Program-made: the position numbers and the translations under genes
The notes under the pieces: generated by a model
Told to the model about the DNA's origin: nothing
The model's database searches: none
The model's input: the letters and a program-made list of their open reading frames with translations, nothing else
NCBI RefSeq assembly: GCF_016019955.1
Contig: NZ_JAECRZ010000005.1
Span: 1 to 64,000, forward strand
Direction: 5' to 3'
From: Thiosulfatihalobacter marinus
Lineage (GTDB): Bacteria; Pseudomonadota; Alphaproteobacteria; Rhodobacterales; Rhodobacteraceae
Length of the DNA stretch: 64,000 nucleotides
Part shown: positions 59,370 to 64,000 of the stretch, in pieces
Position numbering within the stretch: position 1 is the stretch's first letter
Layout of the letters: each line of letters starts with the position of its first letter

Positions 59370-61151
59370 ATGAAACTCAGATCGCGCGCATGGTTCGACA
59401 ATCCCGACAACGCGGACATGACCGCGATCTATGTCGGGCATTACCTAAATTACGGCCTGACGCTGGAAGAGCTGCAATCGGGCAAGCCGATCATCGGCAT
59501 TGCCCAGACCGGCAGCGACCTGTCGCCTTGCAACCGTCATCACATCGAACTGGCCAAGCGGGTGCGGTCGGGGATCGAGGCGGCGGGGGGCTTGTGTTTT
59601 GAATTCCCGGTCCATCCGATCCAGGAGAACGGCAAACGCCCGACGGCGGCGCTGGATCGGAACCTGACCTATCTTGGCCTTGTGGAATGCCTGCACGGCT
59701 ATCCGCTTGACGGGGTGGTTTTGACCATCGGTTGCGACAAGACCACGCCGGCGCTTTTGATGGGTGCGGCCACGGTGAACATTCCGGCGATTGCGTTTTC
59801 GGTGGGGCCGATGCTGAACGGCTGGCACAATGGCAAGAGGGCGGGCACCGGCACCACGATCTGGGCGGCGCGCCAGAAGATGGCCACAGGCGAGATCGGC
59901 TATGATGCGTTCATGGACGTGGCGACCGCCTCGATCCCGTCTGTCGGGTTTTGCAACACGATGGGCACGGCCACCACGATGAATTCGCTGGCCGAGGCGC
60001 TGGGGATGCAATTGCCCGGAGCGGCGGCGATCCCGGCGCCTTATCGCGCGCGCGGGCAGATGGCCTATCGGACCGGGCAGAGGATCGTCGATCTGGTGCG
60101 GGAGGATATAAAGCCTTCGGATATCATGACGCGGGGGGCGTTTGAAAACGCGATTGTCGTCAACTCGGCGCTGGGCGGCAGCACCAACGCGCCGATCCAT
60201 CTGAACGCGGTGGCACGGCACATGGGGGTGGCGCTGAGCAATGATGATTGGCAGGATCTGGGCCACGACATTCCGCTTCTGACAAACCTGCAACCGGCGG
60301 GGGACTATCTGGGTGAGGATTTCTTTCACGCCGGCGGGGTGCCGGCGGTGGTGTCCGAGCTGATCCGGGCGGGCAGGCTGCCTACGCCGGAGGCGCTGAC
60401 CGTTTCGGGCGCGACAATCGCGGAAAACTGCGCAGCCGAGACTATCCGTGACACGGATGTGATCCGCCCGTTCGAGACCCCGCTGAAGCCGGCGGCCGGA
60501 TTCTGCAATCTCAGCGGAAACCTGTTTGACAGCGCGATCCTGAAAACCTCGGTGATTTCGGAAACCTTTCGCCAGCGCTATCTTTCCAATGCCGAACACC
60601 CCGGCGTTGTCGACCTGCGCGCGATCGTGTTTGACGGGCCCGAAGATTATCACGCCCGGATCGAAGACCCGGCGCTGAAGATCGATCAGAACTGTCTTCT
60701 GGTGATCCGCGGGGCCGGGCCGCTGGGCCATCCCGGCGGTGCCGAGGTGGTCAACATGCAGCCCCCCGCCTACCTGATCCGCCAGGGGATCACCGAATTG
60801 CCGACGCTGGGGGATGGGCGACAGTCCGGCACTTCGGGCAGCCCGTCGATCCTGAACGCCAGCCCCGAGGCCGCCGCCGGGGGCAATCTTGCCCTGTTGC
60901 GCACCAATGATCTGGTGCAGATCGACCTGCCCAACCGCAAGGTGAACATGCTGGTGGGCGACGATGAGATCGCCGCGCGCCGTGCCGAGCTTGAAGCTGC
61001 GGGCGGGTACCGCTATCCGGCCAGCCAGACGCCCTGGCAGATGCTGCAACGGCGCATCGTCGGGCAGTTCGACGGCGGCATGGTGATCGAGGAGGCGACA
61101 GGGTTTCAGCGTGTGGCGCAGACCATGGGGTTGCCGCGCGACAATCATTAG
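59370..61151 (+). CDS. IlvD/Edd family sugar-acid dehydratase
   Basis: A 593-residue dehydratase of the arabinonate/xylonate type, turning an aldonate into its 2-keto-3-deoxy form. The iron-sulfur cysteines are visible in [20 protein letters not shown] and [20 protein letters not shown], arranged as in [2Fe-2S] members, with [12 protein letters not shown] later. The length matches pentonate dehydratases rather than the 610-residue IlvD. It follows the ABC genes in the same direction (86-base gap) and supplies the natural substrate of the RraA-type aldolase. Confidence 0.9.
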   Translation: MKLRSRAWFDNPDNADMTAIYVGHYLNYGLTLEELQSGKPIIGIAQTGSDLSPCNRHHIELAKRVRSGIEAAGGLCFEFPVHPIQENGKRPTAALDRNLTYLGLVECLHGYPLDGVVLTIGCDKTTPALLMGAATVNIPAIAFSVGPMLNGWHNGKRAGTGTTIWAARQKMATGEIGYDAFMDVATASIPSVGFCNTMGTATTMNSLAEALGMQLPGAAAIPAPYRARGQMAYRTGQRIVDLVREDIKPSDIMTRGAFENAIVVNSALGGSTNAPIHLNAVARHMGVALSNDDWQDLGHDIPLLTNLQPAGDYLGEDFFHAGGVPAVVSELIRAGRLPTPEALTVSGATIAENCAAETIRDTDVIRPFETPLKPAAGFCNLSGNLFDSAILKTSVISETFRQRYLSNAEHPGVVDLRAIVFDGPEDYHARIEDPALKIDQNCLLVIRGAGPLGHPGGAEVVNMQPPAYLIRQGITELPTLGDGRQSGTSGSPSILNASPEAAAGGNLALLRTNDLVQIDLPNRKVNMLVGDDEIAARRAELEAAGGYRYPASQTPWQMLQRRIVGQFDGGMVIEEATGFQRVAQTMGLPRDNH

Positions 61152-61176
61152 GCGCGGTTTTCCGTAGGTAGGTGCC

Positions 61177-62049
61177 CTAGACGAATTTTCGGAAAATGCG
61201 GGTGCTGTCGAACATTTCTTCCAGTTCGCCCATGCGCGTCTTGGTTTCGCTCCAGTTCTTTTCCTGCACCGCTGCAATGATGGTTTCGGTCAGCAGCATC
61301 ATGGCGATGGTGGAATCCCAGGCAGATGGCGCCTCGATCCGGCAATTCAGTGTGATCGAGGCGTGGGTTGCCACCGGCGATTGCCACTGGTCGGTGATCA
61401 GGATGATCTCGGCGCCCCGGCTGGCGGCGATTTCGGCCAGGCGCAGAACCGAGTTTTCGTAGCGGCGTATGTCATAAATGACGACCACGTCGCCCTTTGC
61501 CATATCCAGAAGCGCGTGCGGCCAGGCGTTGGACGTGCCGCGCACATGGCGCACGTCGCGCCGGATGACCTGCATGTGCAGGTGAAAATATTCGGACAGC
61601 GTATGGGTGATGCGCCCGCCCGTCACAAAGATACGGCGGTTCGTGTCGGCCAGAATGTCGGTGACGCGGTCAAACGTGGCCACGTCCAGCCCGGCCAGCG
61701 TTTGCCGGATATTCGACAGGACGGAATCGGCAAACCGGTTCAGGATATGGGCATCGGGCGCGTCGCGGGACCAGGTGTCATGTTTGGCGATCGGGTCGGA
61801 CATGGCCGCCGCCACCTCGGCCCGCAGCGCCTCCTGAAATCCGGGAAAGCCGCTGTAGCCCAGCTTTTGCACCAGCCGCGCCACTGTGGGTGTGGAAACT
61901 CCGGCATTCTCCGCCAGCCGCGTGATCGATCCCATACCCGAGGAGGGGTAGTTCTCCAGGATGACCCCGACAAGCTGACGCTCGGCGCGGGTGAGTTGAT
62001 CATAGACCTGACGGATCAGTTCCTGGGCTGTGTTGTCCACGGTGCACAT
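61177..62049 (-). CDS. MurR/RpiR family regulator
   Basis: About 290 residues: an N-terminal HTH_6 domain (LTRAERQLVGVILENYPSSG, then AENAGVSTPTVARLVQKLG) and a SIS sugar-phosphate-binding domain (RIFVTGGRITHTLSEYFHLH, GDVVVIYDIRRYENSVLRLA). The ATG at 62049 directly follows AGAAGG; the GTG at 62040 has better spacing and may be the true start. The ATG at 62079 is unlikely because it lies in the palindrome. It is divergent from the amidohydrolase/TRAP operon and convergent with the dehydratase gene. Confidence 0.87.
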   Translation of the reverse strand: MCTVDNTAQELIRQVYDQLTRAERQLVGVILENYPSSGMGSITRLAENAGVSTPTVARLVQKLGYSGFPGFQEALRAEVAAAMSDPIAKHDTWSRDAPDAHILNRFADSVLSNIRQTLAGLDVATFDRVTDILADTNRRIFVTGGRITHTLSEYFHLHMQVIRRDVRHVRGTSNAWPHALLDMAKGDVVVIYDIRRYENSVLRLAEIAASRGAEIILITDQWQSPVATHASITLNCRIEAPSAWDSTIAMMLLTETIIAAVQEKNWSETKTRMGELEEMFDSTRIFRKFV

Positions 62050-62068
62050 CCTTCTGCGCTTTGGTCTG

Positions 62069-62088
62069 TTTGTAAGCATAATTACAAA
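62069..62088. promoter_or_regulatory. RpiR-type operator
   Basis: TTTGTAAGCATAATTACAAA: seven-base inverted arms TTTGTAA/TTACAAA around six bases, in the divergent gap before the RpiR gene. The arms resemble TTGTAA/TTACAA sites of RpiR-family regulators such as HexR. A second inverted repeat, TGAAAAC/GTTTTCA (62094-62115), lies beside it. Confidence 0.65.
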
Positions 62089-62174
62089 AGGAATGAAAAC
62101 GAAGAAAAGTTTTCAGAAAAGATGTTGACAGGTGAGGCGGGGGTGAAGAAACCTGTTCGTCAACAGGAGGCCGC

Positions 62175-62936
62175 ATGACGGATATGCGCAGGATGAGTCA
62201 GGCAGTACATGTTGAGGGGGCGCAGGGCGTATCCCCGGTGTTGTTTCTTTGCGAGCATGCCTCGAACCATTTTCCCGGGGAATTCGGCGATTTGGGATTG
62301 TCCGGTGACGTACGCCAAAGCCATGTGGCCTGGGACCCGCACGCATTGACCATTGCCAGGAGGCTGGCAGGCGGATTCAATGCACCGCTGGTGTCGGGCG
62401 GCGCGTCGCGCCTGATATATGATTGTAACCGCCCGCCCGAAGCGCCCGATGCCGTGCCCGAGCAAAGCGAGATCTATGCCATTCCCGGCAATCAGGCGCT
62501 GAGTGAAGCGGCACGCGAGGCACGGGTAGAGGGGATATATCACCCGTTCTGCCAGGCGGTGGACGACACGATCGCGGCAAGCGCGCCGCAGGTCATCGTG
62601 ACGATCCACACCTTTACGCCGGTTTATTTCAACAGGCCGCGCAGCGTGGAGATCGGCATTCTGCATGACAGCGACAGCCGCCTTGCCGATGCCATGCTGG
62701 CCCGCGGCGTTGGTGGCTATGACACGCGCCGAAACGATCCCTATGGGCCGGAACACGGCGTGACCCATTCGCTCAGGCTGCACGCGATTGCGCGCGGTTT
62801 GCTCAATGTGATGATCGAGGTCAGGAACGACCTGACGCCGGATGAGGACCGGATGACCAGACTTTGCCGCGCCCTGTCACTCAGCCTGTCCGGGGCGCTT
62901 GCCGATATGGGCATCACGACGCGGGGGGCGGCCTGA
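62175..62936 (+). CDS. N-formylglutamate amidohydrolase family protein
   Basis: A 253-residue FGase-family zinc hydrolase. Family motifs are VLFLCEHASNHFP, SRLIYDCNRPP, VIVTIHTFTPVYF and RNDPYGPEHGVTHSLRLH. These enzymes hydrolyse N-formyl-L-glutamate, but related ones act on other N-acyl amino acids. Its stop overlaps the start of the TRAP small subunit (TGATG), so the transported compound is probably its substrate or a product of the same route. Confidence 0.88.
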   Translation: MTDMRRMSQAVHVEGAQGVSPVLFLCEHASNHFPGEFGDLGLSGDVRQSHVAWDPHALTIARRLAGGFNAPLVSGGASRLIYDCNRPPEAPDAVPEQSEIYAIPGNQALSEAAREARVEGIYHPFCQAVDDTIAASAPQVIVTIHTFTPVYFNRPRSVEIGILHDSDSRLADAMLARGVGGYDTRRNDPYGPEHGVTHSLRLHAIARGLLNVMIEVRNDLTPDEDRMTRLCRALSLSLSGALADMGITTRGAA

Positions 62937-63442
62937 TGCCACGGTTTCTGCTTGGTTATGTTCGAGTTGTGGACGGGTTCAACCGCCGGGTGGGGCGGTT
63001 CGCGATGTATGGCATCTTTGTGATGATGGGCATTCTGCTTTGGTCCTCGATTTCGAAGACCTTTTTTCTCCCGTCGCTGTGGACGCTGGAAATGGCGCAG
63101 TTCGCCATGGTCGGATATTACATCCTTGGCGGCGCCTATTCGCTGCAACTGGGTTCGAATGTGCGCATGGACCTGTTTTATGGCGGCTGGAGCGACCGGC
63201 AGAAAGCCTGGGTGGATGCCTTTACGGTCTTCTTCCTGATCTTCTACCTCGTGATCCTGCTGATGGGTGGCTACGAATCAACAAGCTATTCCTTCCAGTA
63301 CAATGAACGCAGCCCGACCGCGTGGCGCCCCTACCTGTGGCCGGTCAAGGTGACGATGATGATCGGCATCCTGATGATGTTGCTGCAAGCCATTTCCGAA
63401 TTCCTCAAAGACGTCGCCAAACTGCGCGGGGTGGAGATCTGA
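62936..63442 (+). CDS. TRAP transporter small permease DctQ (system 3)
   Basis: A 168-residue four-helix membrane protein; hydrophobic segments begin at about residues 22, 55, 95 and 137, with AYSLQLGSNVRMDLFYGG as the usual loop. It overlaps both neighbours by one base. No binding-protein gene precedes it in the operon; one would have to be downstream of the window or elsewhere. Confidence 0.9.
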   Translation: MPRFLLGYVRVVDGFNRRVGRFAMYGIFVMMGILLWSSISKTFFLPSLWTLEMAQFAMVGYYILGGAYSLQLGSNVRMDLFYGGWSDRQKAWVDAFTVFFLIFYLVILLMGGYESTSYSFQYNERSPTAWRPYLWPVKVTMMIGILMMLLQAISEFLKDVAKLRGVEI

Positions 63443-64000
63443 TGTCCTATGAAATGATCGCCATCCTGATGTTCTCGACCATGATGCTGATGCTCATGAC
63501 CGGGCAGCGTGTGTTTGGCGCGATAGGCTTTGTCGGGGTCTTGTCGGCGGTGCTTTTGTGGGGGCCGGGCGGGTCGGATATCGGGTTTTCGGCGGCGATG
63601 AAGCTGATGAAATGGTATCCGCTCCTGACCCTGCCGATGTTCATCTTCATGGGCTATGTTCTGTCGGAATCCAAGATCGCCGACGATCTGTACAAGATGT
63701 TCCATGTCTGGATGGGGCCGGTGCGCGGTGGTCTGGCGATTGGTACGATTTTGTTGATGGTGCTGGTTTCGGCAATGAACGGGCTGTCGGTGGCCGGCAT
63801 GGCGATTGGCGCGACGATAGCCTTGCCGGAACTGTTGAAACGCAACTATGACAAGCGGATGGTGACGGGGGTGATCCAGGCCGGATCCAGCCTGGGCATC
63901 CTGGTGCCGCCCTCTGTTGTGCTGGTGCTGTATGCGATGATCGCGCGCCAGCCGGTGGGACAGCTGTGGCTGGCGGGCGTGTTTCCTGGCCTGATGATGG
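63442..64000 (+). CDS. TRAP transporter large permease DctM (system 3), cut by window end
   Basis: Only the first 186 codons are inside the window; the frame is still open at the end. Translation gives MSYEMIAILMFSTMMLMLMT, then YPLLTLPMFIFMGYVLSES, MNGLSVAGMAIGATIALPEL and GSSLGILVPPSVVLVLYAM, clear DctM landmarks. The ATG overlaps the dctQ stop. Confidence 0.93.
   Translation, partial: MSYEMIAILMFSTMMLMLMTGQRVFGAIGFVGVLSAVLLWGPGGSDIGFSAAMKLMKWYPLLTLPMFIFMGYVLSESKIADDLYKMFHVWMGPVRGGLAIGTILLMVLVSAMNGLSVAGMAIGATIALPELLKRNYDKRMVTGVIQAGSSLGILVPPSVVLVLYAMIARQPVGQLWLAGVFPGLMM

Noticed and set aside
59445-61277. 610-codon minus-strand open frame opposite the dehydratase gene
   Set aside because: Arg/His/Pro-rich shadow of an unmistakable IlvD/Edd gene on the plus strand.

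Overview
The window looks like a chromosomal piece of a marine-type alphaproteobacterium of the Rhodobacteraceae (Roseobacter group). The grounds are the high G+C content, the gene families present (DUF2948 next to murA and hisD, the TIGR02300 acidic protein, malyl-CoA lyase Mcl1, many TRAP carriers), and housekeeping genes (murA, hisD, accA, two tRNAs). No phage, insertion sequence, CRISPR array or replication origin was seen.

Region 1 (1-15.8 kb) is mostly core genome: tRNA-Thr, murA, a DUF2948 gene, hisD, then a same-strand set dgcN-dgcA-secreted protein-dat that points to D-glutamate/D-amino-acid metabolism. It continues with mcl1, a LysE exporter, a GyrI-like protein with its AraC regulator, accA, an NreB-like exporter, a GntR regulator, a YgjP-type metallopeptidase, the TIGR02300 gene and tRNA-Ala. 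Palindromic intergenic elements of one related family lie behind several of these genes.

Region 2 (15.8-20.9 kb) is a LacI-controlled operon: small-molecule kinase, divergent enolase paralogue, FAH-family hydrolase and SDR dehydrogenase. The enolase homologue keeps the metal ligands and the Lys/Glu acid-base pair but has lost the active-site His. The set reads as an uncharacterised acid-degradation route.

Region 3 (21.0-40.0 kb) is a catabolic island with three TRAP importers (one TAXI type, two DctPQM), two cupins, a GST, a homocitrate-synthase-like enzyme, malonyl-CoA decarboxylase, a RutE-like nitroreductase, OsmC, YciI and HbpS proteins, and an intradiol ring-cleavage dioxygenase. An AT-rich motif with core ATCGAT (best form AAAATATCGATTTT) stands in front of every transcription unit in the island, including its own GntR gene, so the region probably forms one regulon.

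Region 4 (40.0-52.5 kb) begins with decayed genes (a broken ORF and a LacI gene cut to its N-terminal half). It continues into a LacI-controlled sugar cluster: two SDRs, three Gfo/Idh/MocA oxidoreductases, a TIM-barrel isomerase/epimerase and a ribose-type ABC importer. Region 5 (52.5-61.2 kb) holds GntR, RraA-type aldolase and SDR genes divergent from a maltose/Ugp-type ABC importer and an IlvD/Edd sugar-acid dehydratase, suggesting non-phosphorylative sugar-acid degradation. Region 6 (61.2-64 kb) has an RpiR regulator divergent from an N-formylglutamate amidohydrolase gene joined to TRAP permease genes that run off the end.

Functions come from reading the translated sequence against remembered families. 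No database search was run, and substrates are inferences unless stated otherwise.
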